A stretch of 51,012 nt of DNA. It comes from Acidobacteriota bacterium (GTDB lineage: Bacteria > Acidobacteriota > Terriglobia > Acidiferrales > UBA7541). The translations under genes were made by a program, and so were the position numbers. Every line of letters starts with the position of its first letter. The first letter of the stretch is position 1. Location: contig QHYK01000072.1 of NCBI GenBank assembly GCA_003224085.1, forward strand, positions 1 to 51,012, in the 5' to 3' direction. The notes under the pieces were generated by a model. That model was not told the DNA's origin. It saw only the letters and a program-made list of their open reading frames with translations, and searched no databases. Shown here in pieces: positions 34,907 through 43,747 of this stretch.

Positions 34907-36577
34907 ATGAGTAGAGTCAGTCGACGTGAATTCGTGAAGACGACGGCGCTGGCACCTTTGGCGGCAGCCCCATTTTCCCCAAACGCGCAGACGCACAAGG
35001 ATGAGCGCTACGACATGGTCGTGGCAGGCGCGGGCCATAACAGCCTGATCACAGCGGCGTACCTCGCGAAGGCGGGGTATCGCTGCTTGGTGTTAGAAGG
35101 GCGGCCCATCGTTGGCGGCGGAGTCAAGACCGCGGAATTGACGCTGCGCGGATTCAGGGATGACGTGTGTTCCACGTCTCACGCGTTTCTAATGGACAAC
35201 CCGATGATGAAGAACGACGAACTCCGTCTGCGAGATTACGGGTTGGAGTATATCGATCCCGACCCGATTTTCCATGTTCCCTTTGCCGATGGAAGTTACT
35301 TGACGCAATGGCGTGATGTCGACCGAACCTGCGCGGAATTTGCCAAGTTTTCGAAAAAAGATGCTGATGCTTATCGAAAAATGCTGGCGGAGTTCGACGC
35401 CATCCGGCCCATCCTATTTGGGGCAAGCTTCACACCGATTGGCTTCGGCAAGCCGCTGAACGACCAGTTGACGCAAGTGCCGCGCGGCAAATTGTGGCAA
35501 AGACGGCTAGCAATGTCCGCCTGGGAGATCATTCGAGACGCATTTGAGAATGAGCACTCTCGAACGTTCCTCCTGTTCATGGCCCATCTGGCGGCTGAGC
35601 CGCCGGATGCACCGATGACCGGCCGGCTGGCATTCGGAGCCGCGCGCCAGCAGCATTCGGGGCGCCCCATTCCAAAGGGCGGCTCAGGCATGCTCACGCA
35701 AGCGCTGGCGCGATTCATCGAGGCGCACGGCGGAACGCTGCTGACGAACAAATGGGTGAAGCGATTGATTGTGGAGAATGAGCGCTGCGTGGGCGTTGAG
35801 TGCGGCGATGGCAGCTCCTATCGCGCGGAAAAAGCGGTGGTCTCGACGATCCACATTAAGCATTTGGTGGACTTGGCGCCACGCGAATTGTGGGGCCAGG
35901 ATTTTATCGATGGCGTGAACACCTGGCAGCCGGAAAACCCCATGTTTGTGACGCACTACGCGATGAGTGAGCCGCCGAAGTTTGCGGTGGAAGGCGGCAC
36001 GCTCTCACCCATCGAAGCGGGCATCCTGGCTTCGCCGGAGCGCGCACTGCGATTTGGATACGACGACGCGCGCGGAGTGGTGAACTTGGAAGATCCGCCG
36101 ATGCAGGTGATCACATGCACGGTTGCGGATCCGACAAGGGCTCCCGCGGGAATGCACACCGTCAAAGTGGTGGGATGGCAGCCGTACGAATTAAAGGAAG
36201 GCCCGGAGCATTGGGACCAGATCAAGAAAGAAGTTTCGGACGCCTACCTGCAATCGCTGCGGCGGTACGCGCAGAATTTGACTGACGATAAGATTCTGGC
36301 ACGCTTTATCGAAAGCCCGCTCGACCTGGAGCGCATGAACCCGCATTTCTGGCACGGCAGTGCGCACGCGGGTGCGCAGAGCGCATCGCAAGTGGGAGCG
36401 ATGCGGCCGATGCCCGGCTGGGCGCAGCATCGAATGCCGATTCCCGGTTTATATCAAACCGGAGCGACGACGCATCCCGGGGGATCGGTTACCGGAGGGC
36501 CGGGGCGAAATGCAGCTATCGTGATACTTAAGGATTTTGGGACAAGCATCGAGGAAGTAGTGAGCAAAAAAACATAG
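34907..36577 (+). CDS. Tat-exported FAD-dependent oxidoreductase, phytoene desaturase/PYROXD2-like
   Basis: 556 residues. The N-terminus SRREFVKTTALAPLAAAPF is a Tat signal, followed by a dinucleotide-binding motif VVAGAGHNSLITAAYLAKAG with the acidic end VLEGRPIVGGG. The C-terminus has GLYQTGATTHPGGSVTGGPG, which closes the FAD site in this family. Relatives oxidise amines, carotenoids or unknown lipids. Export is uncommon for this group and fits the exported molybdenum hydroxylase and cytochrome nearby. The ATG at 34907 follows CAGGAGGTG; the longer frame to 34832 is not supported. Confidence 0.82.
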   Translation: MSRVSRREFVKTTALAPLAAAPFSPNAQTHKDERYDMVVAGAGHNSLITAAYLAKAGYRCLVLEGRPIVGGGVKTAELTLRGFRDDVCSTSHAFLMDNPMMKNDELRLRDYGLEYIDPDPIFHVPFADGSYLTQWRDVDRTCAEFAKFSKKDADAYRKMLAEFDAIRPILFGASFTPIGFGKPLNDQLTQVPRGKLWQRRLAMSAWEIIRDAFENEHSRTFLLFMAHLAAEPPDAPMTGRLAFGAARQQHSGRPIPKGGSGMLTQALARFIEAHGGTLLTNKWVKRLIVENERCVGVECGDGSSYRAEKAVVSTIHIKHLVDLAPRELWGQDFIDGVNTWQPENPMFVTHYAMSEPPKFAVEGGTLSPIEAGILASPERALRFGYDDARGVVNLEDPPMQVITCTVADPTRAPAGMHTVKVVGWQPYELKEGPEHWDQIKKEVSDAYLQSLRRYAQNLTDDKILARFIESPLDLERMNPHFWHGSAHAGAQSASQVGAMRPMPGWAQHRMPIPGLYQTGATTHPGGSVTGGPGRNAAIVILKDFGTSIEEVVSKKT

Positions 36578-36627
36578 CGGGCGAGCCAGCGAGGCAAGGA
36601 GAAAGTTTCGAACGGGGAGCGGCACTG

Positions 36628-37191
36628 ATGAAATTGCGGGGACGAATTTCATGGAGGTGTTTCGCCCTGACTTTAGGGGTGCTGCCTGTCTTTGCCGCGG
36701 GACTTACAGCCAATCAGTCGGTTCAGACGCAGAGTGGGAAGAGCGTGGTTCCAAACAATCCGAGCGAGCATCCGGCGCCGGCGCAGCCGATTCCGTACAG
36801 CCACAAAAAGCATCTAGCACTTGGATTGAGTTGCAAGGACTGTCACGCAAATCCGGAGCCGGGCAAATGGATGACCTTTCCCGAGACTGGTAGATGCTTG
36901 CAGTGCCACGTTGCCGTGGCAAAGGACAAGCCGGTGATCCAGAAATTGGCGGGTTACGCGAAAGCGAGGCAAACGGTTCCTTGGGTGCGCGTGTACAACG
37001 TATTGCCGGGTGTGGTTTGGAGCCATCGGCCGCACCTGCAAGCAGGAGTGAATTGTGAAGCCTGCCACGGGCAAGTGCGAGAAATGGACGCGATGTCGGA
37101 AATTACCAGCGTGACCACCATGTACGTCTGCTTGAACTGCCACGAAATGAATCACGCGAAGACGGCCTGCGACACTTGCCACAAGTCTTGA
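36628..37191 (+). CDS. pentaheme cytochrome c (c7/c3-like)
   Basis: 187 residues with a signal peptide (CFALTLGVLPVFAAGLTA). Five CxxCH haem sites are visible: CKDCH, CLQCH, CEACH, CLNCH and CDTCH. Extra His residues (SHKKH, SHRPH, HEMNH) are suitable distal ligands for bis-His haems. It is a periplasmic multi-haem electron carrier of the class III/c7 type. It lies 50 bp behind the FAD oxidoreductase and 32 bp before the [2Fe-2S] subunit, so it is the natural electron acceptor for one or both exported oxidoreductases. No strong ribosome site precedes the ATG at 36628, but no better start exists. Confidence 0.88.
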   Translation: MKLRGRISWRCFALTLGVLPVFAAGLTANQSVQTQSGKSVVPNNPSEHPAPAQPIPYSHKKHLALGLSCKDCHANPEPGKWMTFPETGRCLQCHVAVAKDKPVIQKLAGYAKARQTVPWVRVYNVLPGVVWSHRPHLQAGVNCEACHGQVREMDAMSEITSVTTMYVCLNCHEMNHAKTACDTCHKS

Positions 37192-37223
37192 TCAGAAGGA
37201 AAATTTATCGGTGAGGAGGGCTC

Positions 37224-37703
37224 ATGGCAAAACTGATGGAAATTGAAGTCAACGGTAAACGCTACGCCGTCAACTACCCTCCGGACACGCCACTTTTGCA
37301 TGTGCTGCGCGATGAACTCGGCCTCACGGGCACGAAGTATGGCTGCGGAGAAGGACAATGCGGCGCCTGTACGGTGCTATTAGGCGGAGCGCCGAGACGC
37401 TCATGCCAGATTCCGGTGAGTGCGGTTGCGGCAAAGCCGATCACGACGATTGAAGGTTTGGAGAAGGAAGGGAAGCTGCATCCGGTGCAGCAGGCGTTTC
37501 TCGATGCGGGCGCGTTTCAGTGCGCCTATTGCACCTCCGGAATGGTGATGAGTTCGGTCGGCTTGCTGCAGACGAATGCCAATCCAAAGCAAGAAGAAAT
37601 CGTTCAGTTTTTGCAGGGCAATATCTGCAGGTGCGGAACATACCCGCGCATTATCGAGGCTGTGAAGCACGCCGCGAAGTTGATGCAGGGGAGTGCGCGA
37701 TGA
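37224..37703 (+). CDS. molybdenum hydroxylase [2Fe-2S] subunit (isoquinoline 1-oxidoreductase alpha type)
   Basis: 159 residues. The plant-type ferredoxin cluster is bound by the Cys residues in YGCGEGQCGACTVLL and the later Cys in RRSC; the second cluster by CAYCTSG and CRCG. It passes electrons from the molybdenum site of the next gene product to an external acceptor. GAGGAGG lies before the ATG at 37224. The stop overlaps the large-subunit start by 4 bp (ATGA). The product has no export signal of its own, so it would cross with the Tat-tagged large subunit. Confidence 0.9.
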   Translation: MAKLMEIEVNGKRYAVNYPPDTPLLHVLRDELGLTGTKYGCGEGQCGACTVLLGGAPRRSCQIPVSAVAAKPITTIEGLEKEGKLHPVQQAFLDAGAFQCAYCTSGMVMSSVGLLQTNANPKQEEIVQFLQGNICRCGTYPRIIEAVKHAAKLMQGSAR

Positions 37704-39859
37704 AAACGATTCAAGGGAAGTTCGTCGCCGAACCGGAGCGCTTTGAATTTAGCGCGGCGCCGATGCACCAGTTCGAATTGCAGCGTCGCGACTTTTTCAA
37801 GATTCTGGGTGCTGGCATCGCCGTGTTTGTCGTTGCTAAAGAAGCGCTTGCGGCGCAAGAGACGGCTCCCGGTTCGCCGTCATTCCACAATGAAGAGCCG
37901 CCGAGGGAAATCAGCTCGTGGCTGCACGTCGGCGAAGACGGGACGGTGACCGGGTTCACCGGGAAAGCCGAGATGGGGCAGAACATTCGAACGTCTATTT
38001 CGCAAACCATTGCGGACGAATTGCGAGTGCCATTCGAAAGCGTGCGGTTAGTGATGGCCGACACGACGTTAACACCGTTTGATGCGGGCACATTTGGCAG
38101 CCGCACCACGCCAACGATGACACCGCAATTCCGGCGGGTCGCAGAAGCGGCGCGCAATCTGCTGATAGGCGTAGCGGCCAAAGAATGGAATGTTGCGCCA
38201 GAAGGACTCGTGGCCGCGGATGCCAAAGTGGCAGATCCCTCTTCGAACCGTTCATTGACTTATGGGGAACTGGCCCGCGGCAAGTCGCTGGCGCAGAATC
38301 TGCCGGCGGAGGATCCGGTTACGCCCGCGACGGAATGGAAGGTCGCAGGGAAACCGCTGCCAAAAGTCGAAGGCCGGGCATTTGTCACGGGCAGTCACCA
38401 GTACACCAGCGACATTCGGCTCAAGGGGATGCTTTACGGCAAAGTGTTGCGCCCTCCATCATTTGGCGCGACGCTCACCTCTTATGATGACAGCGCGGCC
38501 AAGGCAATGAGCGGCGTGACGGTTGTGCGCGGTGGTGACTTCGTCGGCGTGGCCGCCCCCAGTGCACACGAAGCACAGAAAGCGATCGACTCCATTCGAA
38601 CTCAGTGGAAAGAAATGCCTCAAGTTTCGAGCAAGGAGATTTTTTCGTACTTGATCAAGAATGCGGAGCCGACGTCGAACGAGCGGTTTCGGCACGAGGA
38701 GGGTTCGGCGGAACAAGGGCTTTCGAGCGCAGCGCACCGCTTGGATGCAACCTATAACGTAGCGTACATCGCGCACGCACCGCTCGAGCCTCGCGCGGCG
38801 GTGGCGCAATGGGCTGATGGCAAACTCACCGTCTGGACGGGGACGCAGCGCCCGTTCGCGAACCGCGACGAACTCGCGAGTATTTTTCATATTCGCGAAA
38901 GCAGCGTTCGCGTTATTGTCCCGGACACCGGCGCAGCGTACGGGGGAAAGCACACCAGCGACGCGGCCATCGAGGCCGCGCGATTGGCGCATGCCGCTGG
39001 AAAACCTGTAAAGGTTGTCTGGACGCGCGAGGAAGAATTCACTTGGGCATACTTCCGACCCGCTGGAGTGATTGAAGTCAAAAGCGGCGTCGCCGCGGAC
39101 GGCAGGCTGACGGCTTGGGAATTTCACAACTATCATTCCGGCATGTCGGGCATTGAAACGCCCTACGACGTCGCGAATCAACTGACGCAATACCACCAGG
39201 TGCCGCTCGTTTTGCGCAGTGGGTCCTATCGTGGGCTTGCGGCTACGGCAAATCATTTCGCGCGCGAGACGCACATGGATGCGCTGGCGCGCCTGGTAAA
39301 GATGGACCAGCTCGAATTCCGCATGAAGAACCTTTCCGACGCACGGATGCGGGCTGTGCTCGAAGCGGCGACAAAATCCTTCGGCTGGCCGCGGAAGAAA
39401 ACACAGGAAGGGCAAGGATTCGGACTCGCTTGTGGATTTGAAAAAGGGAGTTACGTGGCGACGTGCGCCGAACTTGCCGTGGACCGCTCGTCTGGCAATG
39501 CGCGAGTTGTGCGCGTCGCCGAGGCGTTCGAATGCGGCGCCATCGTCAACCCGGATGGTCTGCGCAACCAAGTCGTGGGCGCAATCATCCAAGGGTTGGG
39601 GGGAGCGCTCTTCGAAGCCATCGAATTCGAAAACGGGCGAATCAAGAATCCTCACTTTGCGACGTACCGCGTGCCTCGCTTTCGCGATGTTCCGGAGATT
39701 GAGGCGATACTCCTCGATCGGAAAGACATTCCATCAGCGGGAGCAGGTGAGACGCCCATCATGGCGATTGCCCCTGCCGCCGGCAATGCATTCTTCGACG
39801 CAACCGGCACGCGCCTTAACGACTTGCCGCTCGTATCAAATGGCCTACGCGCGGCTTGA
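37700..39859 (+). CDS. molybdenum hydroxylase large subunit, Tat-exported
   Basis: 719 residues of the xanthine dehydrogenase family, molybdopterin-binding subunit. LQRRDFFKILGAGIAVFVV near residue 28 is a Tat signal preceded by an extended n-region. Cofactor landmarks are GKAEMGQNIRTS and GAAYGGKHTSDA, and the catalytic Glu lies in GAGETPIMA. The ATG at 37700 overlaps the small-subunit stop. There is no FAD subunit, as in the isoquinoline-oxidoreductase type, which suits electron transfer to a cytochrome c. It probably hydroxylates an aldehyde or an N-heterocycle in the periplasm. It is the last gene of the run and faces nth convergently. Confidence 0.9.
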   Translation: MKTIQGKFVAEPERFEFSAAPMHQFELQRRDFFKILGAGIAVFVVAKEALAAQETAPGSPSFHNEEPPREISSWLHVGEDGTVTGFTGKAEMGQNIRTSISQTIADELRVPFESVRLVMADTTLTPFDAGTFGSRTTPTMTPQFRRVAEAARNLLIGVAAKEWNVAPEGLVAADAKVADPSSNRSLTYGELARGKSLAQNLPAEDPVTPATEWKVAGKPLPKVEGRAFVTGSHQYTSDIRLKGMLYGKVLRPPSFGATLTSYDDSAAKAMSGVTVVRGGDFVGVAAPSAHEAQKAIDSIRTQWKEMPQVSSKEIFSYLIKNAEPTSNERFRHEEGSAEQGLSSAAHRLDATYNVAYIAHAPLEPRAAVAQWADGKLTVWTGTQRPFANRDELASIFHIRESSVRVIVPDTGAAYGGKHTSDAAIEAARLAHAAGKPVKVVWTREEEFTWAYFRPAGVIEVKSGVAADGRLTAWEFHNYHSGMSGIETPYDVANQLTQYHQVPLVLRSGSYRGLAATANHFARETHMDALARLVKMDQLEFRMKNLSDARMRAVLEAATKSFGWPRKKTQEGQGFGLACGFEKGSYVATCAELAVDRSSGNARVVRVAEAFECGAIVNPDGLRNQVVGAIIQGLGGALFEAIEFENGRIKNPHFATYRVPRFRDVPEIEAILLDRKDIPSAGAGETPIMAIAPAAGNAFFDATGTRLNDLPLVSNGLRAA

Positions 39860-39906
39860 AACGGATTTTCTCGCGGAAAAGCGCGCTGGCCCATTTCGCG
39901 TCCTAC

Positions 39907-40656
39907 TTAAATGGTTTTGTCCTTCGCGTAGCACAGGGATTCCAGGTTACATTCCACGCACTTCGGCTTGCGCGCCTGGCATATCCTGCGCCCGTGCCAA
40001 ATAATCTGGTGCGAAAAAAGAATCCATTTGTCTTTCGGGATCACTTGCATCAAGTCTTGTTCGATTTTCTTTGGGTCCTCGTTGCGAGTCAGGTCCAGCC
40101 GGTTGGTGATGCGCTGGACATGAGTATCCACGACGACTCCGCTGGGGATTCCGTAGGCAGTCCCCAAGACCACGTTCGCGGTTTTTCGTGCCACGCCGGG
40201 AAGCGTCAGGATTTCCTCCATCGTTCGCGGCACTTCTCCGCCAAATTTGTCCAAAATTGCTTTGCTAGCGCCCATCACGGATTTTGTCTTGTTGCGAAAA
40301 AATCCCGTGGGTCGAATCTCCTGCTCCAGTTCGCTCGGATTGGCGTAGGCGAACGCTTTTGCGTCGGGATATTTCTTGAAGAGGGTCTCCGTGACTTGAT
40401 TCACGCGCACGTCAGTACACTGCGCTGAAAGAATCGTGGCGATCAGCAGTTCAAAAGCGTTTTTGTGATTTAGTTCGCAAGTGGCGTTGGGATAGGCCTG
40501 GTCCAGCTTTGCGAGAATGGCGGCTACGCGCTGTGGATCCGTCCCCGACGCGCGCACGGGCTTCGCGGCTGTTGTTGCTCTGGCGGACCTCGCCGGCTTT
40601 ACTTTCTTCTGCAGTCGTTTTTGTGCGGATTTCTTTTTCTTCAACTTTGATGGCAT
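39907..40656 (-). CDS. nth: endonuclease III
   Basis: 249 residues. A Lys/Arg-rich N-terminal tail precedes the helix-hairpin-helix (LPGVARKTANVVLG) with the catalytic Lys, and the catalytic Asp lies in VVDTHVQR. The [4Fe-4S] ligands fit CxxxxxxCxxCxxxxxC in CQARKPKCVECNLESLC. It is a base-excision-repair glycosylase/AP lyase for oxidised pyrimidines. The ATG at 40656 is preferred; longer frames run into the rdgB gene. It follows rdgB by 11 bp and is convergent with the molybdenum hydroxylase gene. Confidence 0.93.
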   Translation of the reverse strand: MPSKLKKKKSAQKRLQKKVKPARSARATTAAKPVRASGTDPQRVAAILAKLDQAYPNATCELNHKNAFELLIATILSAQCTDVRVNQVTETLFKKYPDAKAFAYANPSELEQEIRPTGFFRNKTKSVMGASKAILDKFGGEVPRTMEEILTLPGVARKTANVVLGTAYGIPSGVVVDTHVQRITNRLDLTRNEDPKKIEQDLMQVIPKDKWILFSHQIIWHGRRICQARKPKCVECNLESLCYAKDKTI

Positions 40657-40667
40657 AGGAGCCAAGA

Positions 40668-41282
40668 CTATAGCATGGACGAAAGAGCGGCGAGCAGCTT
40701 GCGGAAAGCTTTTCCGCGGTGACTGTGCTGATTTTTCCCTTCTGCAGAGAGTTCGGCGAAGGTTTTTTTCAGGGGAGGAAAGTAAAACACCGGATCGTAG
40801 CCAAATCCCCCCGCACCTCTTGGCCACTCAAGAATTTCTCCATCTACGCGGTCGGTGACCACCGCTAATGCTCGTCCGCTTTTCGCCAGCGCTATGGCAC
40901 AAACGAAGTACGCAGCCCTTTCCACGGCAACTTTGTCGTGCAATTCCTTCAAGAGTTTTTGAATGCCTTGTGAATTCGGTGAATTAACACCAGCGTATCT
41001 TGCGGAGTGCACTCCCGGCGCGCCCCCGAGAGTCGGCACCACAAGTCCGGAATCGTCGGCGAACACCAGTCCCTCGCACAGCCGTGAATAATGCAGCGCT
41101 TTGCCCGCCGCGTTCTCCGCAAACGTTGGTGCATTCTCTTCAAACGCAGGAAGAGACCCAAACTCCGGCAGCAAAGCCAGCTCGACGGGAACGGACGTGG
41201 CTGCGGCTTCGGCCAGCACGCGATATTCCTTCAGCTTGCCGAGATTCGACGAGGCGAGGAACAACTCAACGGGCGCGCGCAC
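40668..41282 (-). CDS. rdgB: non-canonical purine NTP pyrophosphatase (RdgB/HAM1)
   Basis: 204 residues. The family start [14 protein letters not shown], the active-site stretch [10 protein letters not shown] and the C-terminal GFGYDPVFY and HRGKAF are all present. It hydrolyses dITP, ITP and XTP to keep them out of DNA and RNA. The start is a GTG at 41282 inside the end of rph (17-bp overlap), so the two genes are coupled, as in many bacteria. Confidence 0.93.
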   Translation of the reverse strand: MRAPVELFLASSNLGKLKEYRVLAEAAATSVPVELALLPEFGSLPAFEENAPTFAENAAGKALHYSRLCEGLVFADDSGLVVPTLGGAPGVHSARYAGVNSPNSQGIQKLLKELHDKVAVERAAYFVCAIALAKSGRALAVVTDRVDGEILEWPRGAGGFGYDPVFYFPPLKKTFAELSAEGKNQHSHRGKAFRKLLAALSSML

Positions 41283-42003
41283 TGAATTTCAGGGGCAGCA
41301 CGGCCCGCTGTTCGTCGGTTAGCCGGCGAATTCCCGCGGCGGCCAGCGCCAGCAGGTCCTGCATTTCGCTGCCAGTGAACGCCCGGCCTTCGGCGGTCGC
41401 CTGGATTTCCACGAAGTGCCCGCTGCCGGTCATGACCACGTTCATGTCCACTTCCGCGCGCGAATCTTCTTCATACGCGAGGTCCAGCAGCGCACGGTCA
41501 TTCACAATCCCGACGCTCGTGGCTGCAACCGAATCAATTAGGGGCGAACTCTTCAGGATACCCGCGGCGACAAGCCGTTCGAACGCCAGCGCCAGCGCAA
41601 CAAACGCTCCGGTAATGGAGGCCGTACGCGTTCCGCCATCGGCCTGAATCACGTCGCAATCGAGCCAAACAGTGCGTTCGCCCATGGCCTCCTGCTCGGT
41701 CACCGCGCGCAGCGAGCGGCCGATCAATCGTTGAATCTCGAGAGTCCGCCCAGATTGCTTTCCTCGCGTGGCCTCGCGAGGCGTTCGCTCTTCTGTCGCG
41801 CGCGGCAGCATTCCGTATTCGCTCGTGACCCAGCCTTTGCCCCTGCCTTTCAGAAAAGGCGGCACGCCATCATCCACCGTGGCGGTGCAAATTACGCGCG
41901 TATTTCCCAGTTCGATAAGCACGCTGCCTTCGGCCGTGGAAATAAAATCCGGCGTGATTTTTAGGGGGCGCATCTGGTCTGCAGCACGGCCGTCGCTTCT
42001 CAC
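41266..42003 (-). CDS. rph: ribonuclease PH
   Basis: 245 residues, the normal family length. [51 protein letters not shown] and [10 protein letters not shown] are family signatures. It trims tRNA 3' ends phosphorolytically. The start is a GTG at 42003. It lies upstream of rdgB and nth in one leftward unit. Confidence 0.95.
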   Translation of the reverse strand: MRSDGRAADQMRPLKITPDFISTAEGSVLIELGNTRVICTATVDDGVPPFLKGRGKGWVTSEYGMLPRATEERTPREATRGKQSGRTLEIQRLIGRSLRAVTEQEAMGERTVWLDCDVIQADGGTRTASITGAFVALALAFERLVAAGILKSSPLIDSVAATSVGIVNDRALLDLAYEEDSRAEVDMNVVMTGSGHFVEIQATAEGRAFTGSEMQDLLALAAAGIRRLTDEQRAVLPLKFSARAR

Positions 42004-42054
42004 TCGTCCTCCTGCGCTGCTCTGTTCAAGGGTTTTCCGCTCTGAAGCGTTTTG

Positions 42055-42801
42055 TCATCGCTGTGCCAGTTTGACGACGCGGTGGTCTGGTGTCAACGGC
42101 GACGGCGGTGCAATGAAGGCGCTAGTTTTGCTGGCTGCTCCCGCAGCGGCTGAATTGGCCGGAGTTTGACCGGTGTCAGCGTTCACAACAAATGTCCCGG
42201 TCAGGTCGACGTGGCCCGCAAGTGTCTCCACCTCCTGGCCGTGGATCAGAATCTTCAGTCTCTTCACCTGAGGCACATTGGCTTCCAAAGTTCGCGCCAT
42301 GGAATCGACGGCCAGCTGTTCACTGGCGATTCCTGACGGAATTGAAGTCGCCAGGGCCGCGGAGAAATCGGCGACGCCCGTGCCGTCGGGCAATAGATAG
42401 AACGCGAGCAGCACCGCATCCGGCGGTAGCGTGCGCAGTTCTGCGTCCACCGGTCCGGCCAACAAGGTGTTCAGCACTTGTTTCGAGCGCAATACCGGAT
42501 CGTTCGAAAGCGGCAGTTCCACGACCACCGGCGCCAGAACAGAATTGTCTGCGTCGGAAAGCCAGAAGAGCTTCGCCTTCACTCGCGGATCACTCGGATT
42601 CACCGGAATGGGTTGCGTTAATTCGCGCCGCGCTTGTTCTTCGCTCTGCTGTTGCAATCGTGCGGCGCGCTTCATTCGTTTCCCAAGAATGGGAGCAAAA
42701 ATCGCCGCGCCAAGCACCGCAAACACGAGCAGCGTAATCAGCCAGAATCTCAACGGTCTATTTAAGGGGTGCTTCGCGGGCTCCATCCTGGGTTCCGTCA
42801 T
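42055..42801 (-). CDS. GerMN domain protein, membrane-anchored
   Basis: 248 residues. One N-terminal membrane segment (FWLITLLVFAVLGAAIFAPIL) is followed by a GerMN domain: KAKLFWLSDADNSVLAPVV, KQVLNTLLAGP, GVADFSAALATSIPSG. The C-terminal tail is Ala/Ser/Pro-rich. GerMN domains occur in spore and cell-envelope proteins and often next to amidases, as here: the ATG at 42801 overlaps the amidase stop by 4 bp. It probably helps in cell-wall remodelling. Confidence 0.8.
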   Translation of the reverse strand: MTEPRMEPAKHPLNRPLRFWLITLLVFAVLGAAIFAPILGKRMKRAARLQQQSEEQARRELTQPIPVNPSDPRVKAKLFWLSDADNSVLAPVVVELPLSNDPVLRSKQVLNTLLAGPVDAELRTLPPDAVLLAFYLLPDGTGVADFSAALATSIPSGIASEQLAVDSMARTLEANVPQVKRLKILIHGQEVETLAGHVDLTGTFVVNADTGQTPANSAAAGAASKTSAFIAPPSPLTPDHRVVKLAQR

Positions 42802-43643
42802 GGTGAAGCCCCGCCCGTGCCCGGGATTACATAAAAGGGTTTGAAGGCCACGACGCCGCGCGCGATGGCATCCGCTACGCCCGGGGCCATATGATCCAAA
42901 TCCGAGCGGTCATTCACCACCACGCTCGAAACCTCGACAGCAATCGCCGGCGCTGCTGTCGTCCGAAGCTGCCGAATGGTCCCCGTTTGTGCCGTGTCCG
43001 GCGAACCCTTAAACCGTTGCATGAGCATTCCCTGCACCAAGTCGCCGAGTTTGCGGCTGAGTCCAAGATACGGAGCCTGCGCGCGATCCCAGGGGATAAA
43101 CCCATTCGGTGACGTCACCGGCGGCAAATCCGAATTCACATAGACCCGCACAGTTCCCGGCAAGCCCGTCGAGGCTATGTGCAGCGTGATGAACACCGCG
43201 CCGCGCTGCGCATTGGCAATCGCTGAGCGGTCATCGAAAGACGGATTGTCATTTCCCTGGCGCGTCAGCACGACTTGAAATCCCTGCTGTTCTAGCGCTC
43301 GCCGGACCTCGGCCGCAAATTCCATCGTGATTTCACTCTCTTGGATCCCGCCGGTTCCCCGCGCTCCGAGGTCCGTTCCGCCATGCGCAGGATCCAAAAC
43401 AACCATGTTCACTCCGCCCTGCGCCGCCTCAGCGGCTGGCGGAGAGCCAAGCGTTACAGACGTTCCGCCTTGTCCCACTGGAATGGAGGAAGCGAAAGGC
43501 GCTCTACTCGCCACAGCTGGTTGTTGCGTTTGCGAAGGGGATTTCAGAGCGAGCGCCGTGACTGCGCCCGTAAGAAACAGGGAAGCTATTCCAGAAATGA
43601 AGGGGAGTCTCAAACTGCTAAGGTTTCCCACAGGAAGCAGCAT
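42798..43643 (-). CDS. N-acetylmuramoyl-L-alanine amidase (Amidase_3)
   Basis: 281 residues with a signal-like N-terminus (LPFISGIASLFLTGAVTALA). The zinc-amidase landmarks are VVLDPAHGGTDLGARG (His), QESEITMEF (Glu), LHIAS (His) and AIAVEVSSVVV, which carries the catalytic Glu. It cleaves the amide bond between muramic acid and the peptide stem in the periplasm. The usual HADA around the second His is HIAS here. I start at the ATG at 43643; the frame is open to 43883 but overlaps the next gene. It is coupled to the GerMN gene. Confidence 0.82.
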   Translation of the reverse strand: MLLPVGNLSSLRLPFISGIASLFLTGAVTALALKSPSQTQQPAVASRAPFASSIPVGQGGTSVTLGSPPAAEAAQGGVNMVVLDPAHGGTDLGARGTGGIQESEITMEFAAEVRRALEQQGFQVVLTRQGNDNPSFDDRSAIANAQRGAVFITLHIASTGLPGTVRVYVNSDLPPVTSPNGFIPWDRAQAPYLGLSRKLGDLVQGMLMQRFKGSPDTAQTGTIRQLRTTAAPAIAVEVSSVVVNDRSDLDHMAPGVADAIARGVVAFKPFYVIPGTGGASP

Positions 43644-43747
43644 ATCAAATCCAACGGCGAATTCGGGTAGACCGATAACCACGGTCGCAATCAGGGTCCG
43701 CAAAACGCGCGCACTTTCCCGGGGAAACCCAGGCTTTGTTTGAAAAT

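Noticed and set aside
26925-39859. Known ectoine or creatine degradation operon
   Set aside because: The M24 enzyme and the semialdehyde dehydrogenase would fit, but the deacetylase, aminotransferase and other partner genes are missing, while E1/E2 and the exported oxidoreductases have no place in those pathways.
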